64,000 nucleotides of DNA from CAWDAQ01 sp963800325 (lineage in GTDB: Bacteria > Actinomycetota > Actinomycetes > Actinomycetales > Dermatophilaceae). The stretch is taken from assembly GCA_963800325.1 (NCBI GenBank), contig CAWDAQ010000009.1, forward strand, positions 40,873 through 104,872, read 5' to 3'. The notes beneath the pieces were generated by a model that had not been told where the DNA came from, made no database searches, and saw only the letters and a list, made by a program, of their open reading frames with translations. Positions within the stretch are counted from its first letter, which is position 1; every line of letters starts with the position of its first letter. Made by a program: the position numbers and the translations under genes. Shown here piece after piece: positions 51,787 to 60,134 of this stretch.

Positions 51787-53204
51787 CCGCCGAGGACGCC
51801 GGTGCGTCTGGCCACCGACACCGCGGGCGGCGGGACGAGCACGTCGAGGACGAAGTCCTCCTCGACGTGGTGGGCGAGCACGGTCAGGCCGGGGTGCGCG
51901 GCGAGCCGGGCGTGGACGGCGTCCCCGTCGAGCGGCCACCCGGCGACGTCGTAACGCCAGTGGCAGGCGAGGACGACCCCGTCGGGGGTGAGCGACCCGA
52001 CGGCCGCGTCCGCCAGACGGTCCAGCTGGTCCGGCGAGCAGAAGTAGCCGACCTCGGACAGGACGACGAGGTCGAACGAGCCGGGGGGCCAGTCCCGGGG
52101 CAACGAGCGGTGCTCCACCTCGACGCCGTCCCGCCGGGCGAGACGCCGCCGGGCCGCCTCCACCGCCGTCCGGCTGGCGTCGACGGCGAGGACCGAGTCG
52201 CACCGGACGGCGAGCTCGTCGGTCAGCGCGCCGACCGAGCAGCCGACCTCGAGCGCCCGGGCGAACCGGTCCCGGGGCAGGCTGGCGAGCGTCAGCGCCC
52301 GCTTGCGCCGCTCGTACCAGCGCTCCTGCACCTGCCACGGGTCGGCGGTGGCCCGGTGCACGCCCTCCAGGCGGGCCTCGCCGAGGGTGGCGGGATCGGC
52401 GAGGAAGACCTCGAAGGCGCGCGCGAAGTGCTCCAGCGTGCGCGGCAGCAGGACCGGCTCGTCCCCCGGACGGTCCGAGAGCGGCTCGGTCTGGCTGCGG
52501 TGGGCCGCGATCGCCGCGGTCTTGGCGCGCCGCGCGTCCGGGTCGAGGTCGACCCGCACCGCGCGGTCCCACGGCACGTCGTCCTCCCCGCCCCAGTGCC
52601 AGAGCCACACGGGGTACTCGAGCAGCCCTGCGCCGTGCCGCGCCGCGGCCCGGGCGGCCGCGGCGCCGGCGGCCTCGTGGTCGGGGTGGCCGTCACCGCG
52701 CCAGGGGGCGACGACGAGCGGGGCGCGGGCGCCGTCGAGCGCGGCGGCCACCTCGGCGGTGAGGGCGTCCTCGTGGTCGGCCAGGGCACCGTCGGGCAGG
52801 TGGAGGTGGACCAGGGCCGACCCGGGAGCGAGCCGGTCCAGCGCCTGGGCCACCTCGGTGTCCCGGACGCGGGCCAGGCGCTCGGGCCCGTGGGTCGGGG
52901 ACCGCGGGTGCGAGCCCTCCCCGGACGTCGCGACGAGCACGGCCACCGGCAGGCCCGCGGACCCGCACGCGTGGAGCAGCCCACCGGCGCCGAGGGTCTC
53001 GTCGTCCGGGTGGGCCGCGAGGACGACGACCCGGTCCAGGCCCGCCCGGTCCCGGGGGTCCAGTCGCGCCAGCCCGTCGAACGCGGGGACCCCGGACCAC
53101 AGCCGCTCGGGGGTCCCGAGGTCCTCGTGCCGGAAGGCCGGTCCCCCGCCACCGGTGGCGTCCGGCGGGCCCCCGGTGCCGGTTCGTCGGGTGGCGCCGG
53201 TCAC
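51783..53204 (-). CDS. Bifunctional PIG-L deacetylase / class I SAM methyltransferase
   Basis: 473 aa fusion. The first domain is a PIG-L/LmbE zinc deacetylase: VVVLAAHPDDETLGAGGLLH (AHPDD metal motif) and GDGHPDHEAAGAA. The second, from about residue 280, is a Rossmann methyltransferase: FARALEVGCSVGALTDELA is the SAM motif I, VLAVDASRTAV motif II and FDLVVLSEVGYF motif IV. The methyltransferase resembles NodS-type. It overlaps both neighbouring genes. The three-gene set of acyl-CoA dehydrogenase-like, PIG-L/methyltransferase and GT2 recurs in actinobacteria but has no established pathway I know of. Confidence 0.9.
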   Translation of the reverse strand: MTGATRRTGTGGPPDATGGGGPAFRHEDLGTPERLWSGVPAFDGLARLDPRDRAGLDRVVVLAAHPDDETLGAGGLLHACGSAGLPVAVLVATSGEGSHPRSPTHGPERLARVRDTEVAQALDRLAPGSALVHLHLPDGALADHEDALTAEVAAALDGARAPLVVAPWRGDGHPDHEAAGAAAARAAARHGAGLLEYPVWLWHWGGEDDVPWDRAVRVDLDPDARRAKTAAIAAHRSQTEPLSDRPGDEPVLLPRTLEHFARAFEVFLADPATLGEARLEGVHRATADPWQVQERWYERRKRALTLASLPRDRFARALEVGCSVGALTDELAVRCDSVLAVDASRTAVEAARRRLARRDGVEVEHRSLPRDWPPGSFDLVVLSEVGYFCSPDQLDRLADAAVGSLTPDGVVLACHWRYDVAGWPLDGDAVHARLAAHPGLTVLAHHVEEDFVLDVLVPPPAVSVARRTGVLGG

Positions 53205-54316
53205 CGGGTCTCCCAGGCGGCTGTGGCGTCCTCGAGGACCGCGCGGCCGAGCGCGGCCTCGTCCCGCTCGGCGTGGTCCTGGCGCAGGTAGAGGCCGAGG
53301 TCGGCGACCCGGGCGGCGTGCTCGGCCTCGAGGGCGAGCGGCCCGGGCCCGAGGGCATGCCCGGCGCGGGTGAGGACGTCCTCGCACGCCCGGGCCACGA
53401 CCCGGCGGACCCGGTGGGCGGTGGCCGCGCCGGCGCCACCGGTCGCCTCGCCGGCGTCCACGGCGCGGGCCGCGTCCGCGAGGACGACCCGCGCGGCGTG
53501 CAGTGTCGCGTCGACCGCCCCGAGGTGCATCTGCCCGACCTGGTCGAGGCGGCGCTCCTCTGCCTGCCGCGCCATCCGACGGGCGAGCGCGACCGCGGCC
53601 CCGAACCAGCACGCCGCGACGCCCGCGCCGCCCCAGGCGAAGCCGGGACGGGTCAGGTACCAACCCTCGCCCCCGACCGGCACCGCCTCGGCGCCGTCGA
53701 GGTCGAGCGGCCCGCTGGGCACGTCCGTCAGTCCCCGCGCGACCCAGGCCCCCTCCACGGGCCTGACTGCCGGGCCCGTCAGCGCGACGACGAACGCGCG
53801 CCGACCGCCGTCGCCCGGCAGGTGGGCGGTGACGACGGCGTGGCTGAGCAGACCCCCGAGGGAGCACCACGGCTTGCGCCCGCTGAGCCGCCAGACCGGC
53901 CCGTCCGGGGTCGTCTCGCAGGCCGCGTCGAGCCGGGTGCCGGCGCCCTCGGCGGCGAACACCCCCCACGTGCTCTCCGGGCCGGCCCCGACCCGGCCGA
54001 GGTCGACCGGCTCGCCCGCGTCGGCGGCCTCGCCGAGGATCGCGAGCGCGTCGAGGTGCGGCTCGACGGCGCGGGCGACGGTGAGGTCGGCGGCGCCGAG
54101 GGTCGCGAGCAGCTCCCACAGGGTCGCGGTCGCGCCCGTCCCGGGGCGGGGGGCGTCGACCCCGAGCCTCACGGCGAGGGCGAGGGCCGCCCGGGGGTCC
54201 CCGGCGGCCGCACCGGCGGCCCCCGCCGCCGCGGCGACGAGGTCCTCCGGCCCCTCTCGGGCGCTGGTGAGCCGCACCGGGGCCGGTGGGGAGGTGGGTG
54301 ACAGGGTGGCGGTCAT
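53201..54316 (-). CDS. Acyl-CoA dehydrogenase-like flavoprotein
   Basis: 371 aa with an acyl-CoA dehydrogenase fold. The segment VWRLSGRKPWCSLGGLLSHA corresponds to the FAD-proximal beta-domain motif; WFGAAVALARRMARQAEERRL and LDQVGQMHLGAVDATLHAAR are the C-terminal helices. The base Glu and the flavin-contacting motifs are not fully clear by eye, so the catalytic state is uncertain. It starts the PIG-L/GT2 operon at ATG 54316, which has little ribosome-site support; a leaderless start is possible. Confidence 0.75.
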   Translation of the reverse strand: MTATLSPTSPPAPVRLTSAREGPEDLVAAAAGAAGAAAGDPRAALALAVRLGVDAPRPGTGATATLWELLATLGAADLTVARAVEPHLDALAILGEAADAGEPVDLGRVGAGPESTWGVFAAEGAGTRLDAACETTPDGPVWRLSGRKPWCSLGGLLSHAVVTAHLPGDGGRRAFVVALTGPAVRPVEGAWVARGLTDVPSGPLDLDGAEAVPVGGEGWYLTRPGFAWGGAGVAACWFGAAVALARRMARQAEERRLDQVGQMHLGAVDATLHAARVVLADAARAVDAGEATGGAGAATAHRVRRVVARACEDVLTRAGHALGPGPLALEAEHAARVADLGLYLRQDHAERDEAALGRAVLEDATAAWETR

Positions 54317-54461
54317 GCCCGGAGGTACCCCGTCCGGGGCGGTCCCACTCGCCCGGGCGCCGGGCGGGTGGCGCAGCGGGGCGGCACCCGCCCGCTCCGC
54401 TCCCCCCGGGACAGCCGGCGGCGCACGGCGCGGGGCGGGATGGCGGCACGGGGCGCTCCTG

Positions 54462-54467
54462 TAGTAT
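54462..54467 (+). promoter_or_regulatory. Candidate -10 box of the exporter operon
   Basis: TAGTAT stands out in GC-rich sequence 127 bp before the permease start. A good -35 box is not visible at 17-18 bp upstream. The 277-bp gap between the divergent acyl-CoA dehydrogenase and exporter genes has no gene. Confidence 0.35.
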
Positions 54468-54593
54468 CCGACGGGCACGCGGCCGGACCAGGTGAGGAGA
54501 GGCGAGAGTGTCGACCGACGTCCCCGTCTCCGGGCTGACCCGCGCTTCCCGTCCGGGTCCCTGCCGACCCGTCCGACCGGAGGCCGGTCCCGC

Positions 54594-55481
54594 GTGAGCA
54601 CGGGGTCGACCCCGCAGCCCGACGAGGCCCTCGACCTCCACGAGGCCGAGCGGCTGGCCGACGCGAACGGGCTGCGCGCACTCGGGGAGCGCCCTCCGCT
54701 GCTGCGCTACCTCGCGGACCTGTGGAACCGCAGGTCGTTCCTGTTCACCCTCGCCACCGCCCAGTCCGCCGCGAGGTACCAGCACAACCGGCTAGGGCAG
54801 CTGTGGTCGGTGTTCAACCCGATGCTGCTCATCGCGAGCTACTTCTTCGTCTTCGGGTTCCTCCTCAACACCAGCCGCGGCGTCAACAACTTCATCGGCT
54901 TCCTGTCGATCGGTGTCGTGCTGTTCCAGTTCATCTCGGCGAACATCGGCAGCGGCGCGAAGGCGGTGACGAGCAACATCGGCCTCGTCCGGGCGCTCCG
55001 GTTCCCGCGGGCGCTGCTGCCGATCTCGGTGACCCTGACCGAGTTCATCGCGAGCCTGCCGGCGTTCGGGCTGCTGTTCGTCCTCATGATCGTCACCGGC
55101 GAGTCCCCGAAGTGGGGGTGGCTGCTGTGGCCGGTCGTCGTGATGCTCATGATGATGACGCTGACCGGCTTCGCGTTCATGCTCGCCCGGCTCGTCAACG
55201 TCACCCGGGACGTCGCGAACCTCATCCCGGTCTCGATCCGGCTGCTGCGCTACATCTCGGGGGTCTTCTTCCCGATCCAGCACTACGCCCACGGCTGGGT
55301 AGGCCTGGTCCTGACCTACCAGCCGTTCGCGCTCCCGCTCACCCTGGGCCGGGAGTCCCTGATGAACGAGTTCCACTTCGGGTGGAGCTACTGGGTGGCG
55401 GCGGTGTTCTGGGCGTTCTTCTCCCTCGGCGTGGGGATCGTCGTCTTCTGGCGGGACGAGGCACGGTACGGACGTGGCTGA
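54594..55481 (+). CDS. ABC-2 polysaccharide/teichoic-acid exporter permease (TagG/Wzm type)
   Basis: 295 aa with about six membrane helices. ARYQHNRLGQLWSVFNPMLL is the hallmark of TagG/Wzm permeases; the rest is GVVLFQFISANIGSGAKAV and RFPRALLPISVTLTEF. GGAGG lies about 10 nt before the GTG at 54594. The stop overlaps the ATPase start by 8 nt. It moves a wall polymer or O-antigen-type glycan outward with the ATPase. Confidence 0.92.
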   Translation: MSTGSTPQPDEALDLHEAERLADANGLRALGERPPLLRYLADLWNRRSFLFTLATAQSAARYQHNRLGQLWSVFNPMLLIASYFFVFGFLLNTSRGVNNFIGFLSIGVVLFQFISANIGSGAKAVTSNIGLVRALRFPRALLPISVTLTEFIASLPAFGLLFVLMIVTGESPKWGWLLWPVVVMLMMMTLTGFAFMLARLVNVTRDVANLIPVSIRLLRYISGVFFPIQHYAHGWVGLVLTYQPFALPLTLGRESLMNEFHFGWSYWVAAVFWAFFSLGVGIVVFWRDEARYGRG

Positions 55482-56811
55482 GCACGAGCAGGAGCCGAAG
55501 AAGAGGTCCGGGCCGGAGGGCCCGGGCCCGGACGCGACCCCCTCGGTCGTCGTGTCCCACCTCGACATCGTCTACCGGATCTACGGGGCCAAGCGTCGCG
55601 GGAACGCGGCCGGCGGCGGCACCTCGATGGTCCGCCGTGCCCTGAACCGGGGCCGGGACATCGGCGCGATGCACGAGGTGCACGCGGTCAAGGACGTCTC
55701 GTTCGTCGCCCGGCACGGCGAGTCGATCGGCATCATCGGCCGGAACGGGTCGGGCAAGTCGACGTTGCTCCGGGCGGTCGCCGGGCTCATCCCGCCCAGC
55801 AAGGGCCGGGTGTGGGTCGCCGGCGACCCCGCGCTGCTCGGGGTCAACGCCGTCCTGATGAGCAAGCTCACCGGGGCCCGGAACATCTACATCGGCGGGC
55901 AGGCGCTCGGCCTGACCAAGGAGCAGATCGACGAGCGGTTCGACGACATCGTCGAGTTCTCCGGGATCGGGGACTTCGTCAACCTCCCGATGTCGGCGTA
56001 CTCCTCCGGGATGGCCGCGCGGCTGCGGTTCGCGATCTCCACCGCGGTGACCCCTGACGTCCTCATGGTCGACGAGGCCCTGGCGACCGGGGACGCCGAG
56101 TTCAAGAGGCGCAGCCAGAAGCGGATCGCGCGGATCCGCGAGAACGCGGGAACGGTCTTCCTCGTCTCGCACTCCGACGGCACGATCCTCCAGTCCTGCA
56201 CCCGCGCGCTGTGGATGGACGGCGGCCGGCTCGTCGGGGACGGCCCCTCAGCGGAGGTCGTCGAGGCCTACCGGGCCTCGCTCCCCGCGGCCCGGCGTGC
56301 GGCCCGGAAGGGCGCGGCCAAGGGAGGCCAGCGCGGCGGCAACCGGCCGGGCGCACCCGGCGCCGCGGCCCGCCGGATGGCGCGCATGCGAGCGGCCGAG
56401 GGCGCCGAGGGGGCAGCGACGGACGCCGGGGCGTCGTCAGCCGCGTCGTCGGCCGAGGACGGCCTCCCGGGGAGCGGGTCCGGGCAGGCCGGCGACGGCC
56501 AGGCGGGCTCGACCGGGGCGACCTCCTCTCAGACCGGGTCCGCGGGCACGGCACCGGACCGGGCGTCGGGCAGGAGCGGTGCGCCGACGAACGGGTCCAC
56601 GGGCCGCGGCTCGCGGAGCGAGGAACGGAAGGGGGCCGACCCGGCTGCCGCGGACGCCCCCACGCCGCAGCAGCCGGGCGGCCAGGCGGACGAGCCGTCC
56701 GGCCGTCCACCATCCGGGGAGACCCCGGACAGCACCAGTGTGCAGGACCGGCCCACCGGACCGGTCACCGAGGACGAGGACCAGCGGTCCCCGACCTCCC
56801 GCGAACGCTGA
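55474..56811 (+). CDS. Polysaccharide/teichoic-acid exporter ATPase (TagH/Wzt type) with long low-complexity tail
   Basis: 445 aa. The ATPase domain (about 20-270) has Walker A GIIGRNGSGKSTLLRA, signature MSAYSSGMAARLRFAIS, Walker B VLMVDEALATGD and the switch FLVSHSDGTI. A tail of about 160 residues (285-445) is rich in Ala, Gly, Ser, Thr and Pro with acidic patches and no clear fold; it replaces the carbohydrate-binding beta-domain of Wzt. It pairs with the permease by an 8-nt overlap and ends 15 nt before the bldC stop. Confidence 0.92.
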   Translation: MAEHEQEPKKRSGPEGPGPDATPSVVVSHLDIVYRIYGAKRRGNAAGGGTSMVRRALNRGRDIGAMHEVHAVKDVSFVARHGESIGIIGRNGSGKSTLLRAVAGLIPPSKGRVWVAGDPALLGVNAVLMSKLTGARNIYIGGQALGLTKEQIDERFDDIVEFSGIGDFVNLPMSAYSSGMAARLRFAISTAVTPDVLMVDEALATGDAEFKRRSQKRIARIRENAGTVFLVSHSDGTILQSCTRALWMDGGRLVGDGPSAEVVEAYRASLPAARRAARKGAAKGGQRGGNRPGAPGAAARRMARMRAAEGAEGAATDAGASSAASSAEDGLPGSGSGQAGDGQAGSTGATSSQTGSAGTAPDRASGRSGAPTNGSTGRGSRSEERKGADPAAADAPTPQQPGGQADEPSGRPPSGETPDSTSVQDRPTGPVTEDEDQRSPTSRER

Positions 56812-56826
56812 ACCACCGCCGGCGCC

Positions 56827-57012
56827 TCACTGGCGCTCGAGCAGTGCGCGGACCTCCGACTCCCGGAACCGTCGGTGCCCCCCGAGGGTTCGGATCGCGG
56901 AGAGCTTCCCTGCCTTCGCCCAACGGGTGACCGTCTTCGGGTCGACCCGGAAGAGCGCGGCGACCTCTGCCGGTGTCAGAAGTCTCTCCGTGTCCTCTGG
57001 AATCCCCACCAT
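56827..57012 (-). CDS. bldC: BldC, MerR-like developmental regulator
   Basis: 61 aa, only a winged-helix DNA-binding domain. LLTPAEVAALFRVDPKTVTR, WAKAGKLSAIRTLGGHRRFR and EVRALLERQ are nearly the whole Streptomyces BldC sequence. BldC binds directly repeated sites and delays sporulation in Streptomyces. In non-sporulating actinobacteria its role is broader and unclear. It lies in the run with the dehydrogenase, DUF3073, purM and purF that is also seen near Streptomyces bldC. Confidence 0.95.
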   Translation of the reverse strand: MVGIPEDTERLLTPAEVAALFRVDPKTVTRWAKAGKLSAIRTLGGHRRFRESEVRALLERQ

Positions 57013-57033
57013 GCCCGCTCCTCCACTGTGGTG

Positions 57034-57069
57034 ACACTTAGGTTTTTGACGATTTCTTTACTCATCATG
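57034..57069 (-). promoter_or_regulatory. AT-rich block, probable bldC promoter region
   Basis: The stretch 57034-57069 has runs of T/A (GGTTTTTGACGATTTCTTTA) in a window that is otherwise GC-rich. It is 22-57 bp upstream of the bldC start. I cannot pick exact -35 and -10 boxes. It may also carry the binding region for a regulator. Confidence 0.35.
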
Positions 57070-57279
57070 CCCTGTCCGGGCCGAGTTGGGGGCCAAATAC
57101 GGGAGCAAATCCGACACCGCTCGAAGGAACCAGGCGGGAGTAGTCCCCACGCGGGCCGGCAGGACCCCCGGAAGGCCCGGCGATAGTCTCGAGAAGGCGC
57201 GAGACCCGCGCCCACGGCCCGCCGACCGCCTCCCGGGACCCGGGGACGCCCTCGGCACGAGGAGAGAGGAGTCACCACC

Positions 57280-58428
57280 GTGGCAACCCACCCGTCCCAC
57301 CCGGCGACCACCCACCCGTCCCGCCCGGACGGCCGCCCCGACACCGACATGAGCGAGCACGAGCAGGTCGTGTTCTGCAACGACCAGCGCAGCGGGCTTC
57401 GCGCGATCATCGCGCTGCACAGCACCGCGCTCGGGCCCGGCCTCGGGGGCACGAGGTTCTACCCGTACGCCAGCCAGGACGAGGCACTGGCCGACGTCCT
57501 GCGCCTCAGCCGGGGCATGTCGTACAAGAACGCCGTCACCGGCCTCGCCCACGGCGGCGGCAAGGCGGTCATCATCGGCGACCCCGAGCGGGACAAGACC
57601 CCCGAGCTCCTGCGGGCCTACGGCAGGTTCGTCGAGTCCCTCGGCGGCCGCTACGTGACCGCCTGCGACGTCGGCACCTACGTCGAGGACATGGACGTGG
57701 TCAGCGAGACCACCCGGTGGGCCACCGGGCGCTCGGAGTCCCGGGGCGGCGCGGGCAACTCCTCGGTGCTCACCGCGTTCGGCGTCTACCAGGGCATGCG
57801 GGCCTGCGCGCAGCACCTCTGGGGCTCGCCCACCCTCCGCGGGCGGACCGTCGGCATCGCCGGGGTCGGCAAGGTCGGGCACCTGCTCGTCGAGCACCTC
57901 CTCGCGGACGGGGCCCGGGTCGTCGTCACCGACGTCGACGCCGCCGCGGTCGAGCGGGTCACCGCCGCCCACGCGGAGGTCGAGGCCGCGGCCGACGCCG
58001 CCGAGCTCGTCCGGCGCGACCTCGACGTGTACGCGCCGTGCGCCCTCGGGGGCGCCCTCGACGAGGCCACCGTCGCCGCCCTCACCGCCTCGGTCGTGTG
58101 CGGCGGCGCCAACAACCAGCTCGTCGCCGACGGCCCGGGCGGCACCGCCGACGCGCTCCACGCCCGCGGCATCACCTACGCGCCGGACTTCCTCGTCAAC
58201 GCCGGCGGCGTCATCCAGGTCAGCGACGAGCTCCACGGCTTCGACTTCGAGCGGGCCCGCACCAGCGCGGCCGCGATCTTCGACCACACCCTCGAGGTGC
58301 TGGCCACGGCGGACGCGGAGGGTGTCTCACCGGCGCTGGCCGCCGACCGGATCGCCGAGGGCCGGATGGCGGCCGGTGGCGGGACGATCTGGCTGCCGGC
58401 GCCCCCGGTCGTCGCCCCGACCGCCTGA
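57280..58428 (+). CDS. Leucine/valine-type amino acid dehydrogenase
   Basis: 382 aa Glu/Leu/Phe/Val dehydrogenase. GGTRFYPYASQDEALADVL and GGGKAVIIGDP hold the catalytic Lys; the Rossmann loop is VGIAGVGKVGHLLVEHLL, and the C-terminal part includes CGGANNQL and PDFLVNAGGVIQVSDE. It deaminates branched-chain amino acids to keto acids for catabolism or antibiotic precursors. The GTG has AGGAG 8 nt upstream. Position beside bldC matches Streptomyces valine dehydrogenase. Confidence 0.92.
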   Translation: MATHPSHPATTHPSRPDGRPDTDMSEHEQVVFCNDQRSGLRAIIALHSTALGPGLGGTRFYPYASQDEALADVLRLSRGMSYKNAVTGLAHGGGKAVIIGDPERDKTPELLRAYGRFVESLGGRYVTACDVGTYVEDMDVVSETTRWATGRSESRGGAGNSSVLTAFGVYQGMRACAQHLWGSPTLRGRTVGIAGVGKVGHLLVEHLLADGARVVVTDVDAAAVERVTAAHAEVEAAADAAELVRRDLDVYAPCALGGALDEATVAALTASVVCGGANNQLVADGPGGTADALHARGITYAPDFLVNAGGVIQVSDELHGFDFERARTSAAAIFDHTLEVLATADAEGVSPALAADRIAEGRMAAGGGTIWLPAPPVVAPTA

Positions 58429-58630
58429 GCGGTACGTCATCGCCGGTCGCGCCCCGCCGGCCCGGGCGGCGGACTCGGAGACCGGCGAGCGGAACCTGTG
58501 CGCGACCATGTACCGTTGGCCCCACGACAGACACACGAATCCCGGGACCGCTCCGCGGAGTCGCGCGACGTGCTCGCACGTCACCCGGCCGAGCGATGCC
58601 GTCCCGCTAGACGCACGAGGGGGTCACGCC

Positions 58631-58828
58631 ATGGGGCGCGGCCGGGCGAAGGCCAAGCAGACCAAGGTCGCTCGGGAGTTGAAGTACTACTCCCCGAACA
58701 CCGACCTCAGCGCGCTTGAGCGAGAACTACACGGGTCCTCCCAGACCGACGACCGTGCCGTCCACTCGGACGAGCAGGACGCGGACGGGGAGGACGACTA
58801 CGGGAAGTGGGTCTCCGGCCAGGACTGA
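58631..58828 (+). CDS. DUF3073 protein
   Basis: 65 aa, conserved in actinobacteria: MGRGRAKAKQTKVARELKYY followed by SPNTDLSALERELHG. The C-terminal half is acidic (DADGEDDYGKWV). Function unknown, but it is placed beside purM in many actinobacteria. The 201-bp gap upstream holds no other gene. Confidence 0.93.
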   Translation: MGRGRAKAKQTKVARELKYYSPNTDLSALERELHGSSQTDDRAVHSDEQDADGEDDYGKWVSGQD

Positions 58829-58886
58829 CCTGGCTGACCCGCCCCCTGCTCCACTCGTGCGGACCCTCGTCGGTCCGGCCCCCGTC

Positions 58887-60032
58887 TCAGGGGTGGTCGC
58901 CGACGAGGCGGACCGTGCCGCCGTCGACCCCCTTCGCGCCGCGCGCGGGGCGTGACCCGGCACCCTCGGGACCTCCGGGGTGGCCGGGGCGGGTCGCGTC
59001 CGGGTCCGGGGTGACCGCCCCGAGAACCCAGGCGGGCACGTCACGCTCGGCGAGCGCGGCGAGCGCGGACTCCACCCGGTCGGCGGCGACGACGGCGACG
59101 AAGCCGACCCCCATGTTGAGGGTGCGCTCGAGGTCCTCCCGCGGGACCCGACCCAGGTCGCCGACCAGCGAGAACACCGGCGGCGGGGTCCAGCTCCCCC
59201 GGTCCAGGGTCGCGAGCAGGCCGGGCGGGAGCACCCGCGCGAGGTTCGCCGCGAGCCCGCCCCCGGTGACGTGGGAGAGCGCGTGGACCCCCGCCCGCTC
59301 GGCCCGGACGAGGGCGAGCAGGTCCGCGGCGTAGACCCGGGTCGGGGTGAGCAGCTCCTCCCCCACGGTCCGGCCGAGCTCGGGGACCTCGCGCTCCAGG
59401 CCCCAGCCCGCGGCCGCGAGCACGGCCCGCACGAGGGAGTACCCGTTCGAGTGCAGGCCCGAGGACGCGAGCCCGAGGACGACGTCCCCGGGGCGCACCC
59501 GGTGGGGGCCGAGGATGTCGGCGTGCTCGACGACGCCGGTGGCCGCGCCGGCGAGGTCGTACTCCTCGGGGGCGAGCAGGCCCGGGTGCTCGGCGGTCTC
59601 CCCTCCGACGAGGGCGACCCCCGCCTGCTCGCACGCCTCCGCGATGCCCTTGACGAGCGCGGCGACCCGCTCGGGCACGACCCGGCCGGTGGCGATGTAG
59701 TCGGTCATGAACAGCGGCTCCGCGCCGCAGACGACGATGTCGTCGACGACCATGCCGACGAGGTCGTGCCCGACCGTGTCGTGGACGTCGAGGGCCTGCG
59801 CCACGGCGACCTTCGTCCCGACCCCGTCGGTGGAGGTCGCGAGCACGGGACGGGACATCCCGCGCAGCGCGGAGGCGTCGAACATGCCGGCGAACCCGCC
59901 GAGCCCGCCGAGCACCTCGGGGCGCTGCGCCCGGGCCACCGATGCCTTCATCAGCTCGACGGCGGTGTCCCCGGCCTCGACGTCGACCCCGGCGGCGCTG
60001 TACGTCAGCGGCGGGGGGCTGGAGTCGTCCAC
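58887..60032 (-). CDS. purM: Phosphoribosylformylglycinamidine cyclo-ligase (AIR synthetase)
   Basis: 381 aa. It closes the imidazole ring to make AIR in purine synthesis. TYSAAGVDVEAGDTAVELMK at the start, LATSTDGVGTKVAVAQ, the VGHDLVGMVVDDIVVCGAEP metal/ATP region, and LVGGETAEHPGL follow the PurM order. The C-terminus has a long Gly/Ala-rich extension beyond the fold. The gene is 102 nt downstream of purF, whose gap holds a short direct repeat of GTGCAGGTCAGG. Confidence 0.97.
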   Translation of the reverse strand: MDDSSPPPLTYSAAGVDVEAGDTAVELMKASVARAQRPEVLGGLGGFAGMFDASALRGMSRPVLATSTDGVGTKVAVAQALDVHDTVGHDLVGMVVDDIVVCGAEPLFMTDYIATGRVVPERVAALVKGIAEACEQAGVALVGGETAEHPGLLAPEEYDLAGAATGVVEHADILGPHRVRPGDVVLGLASSGLHSNGYSLVRAVLAAAGWGLEREVPELGRTVGEELLTPTRVYAADLLALVRAERAGVHALSHVTGGGLAANLARVLPPGLLATLDRGSWTPPPVFSLVGDLGRVPREDLERTLNMGVGFVAVVAADRVESALAALAERDVPAWVLGAVTPDPDATRPGHPGGPEGAGSRPARGAKGVDGGTVRLVGDHP

Positions 60033-60134
60033 GGGTGTCCTCGCTCTCGTGCCGGGACCGGGCCCGCGGACGCTGTCGCGCGGGTCGGTACAGGTGGGTG
60101 CAGGTCAGGCGGGTGGGGTCACGCGGGGTGCAGG

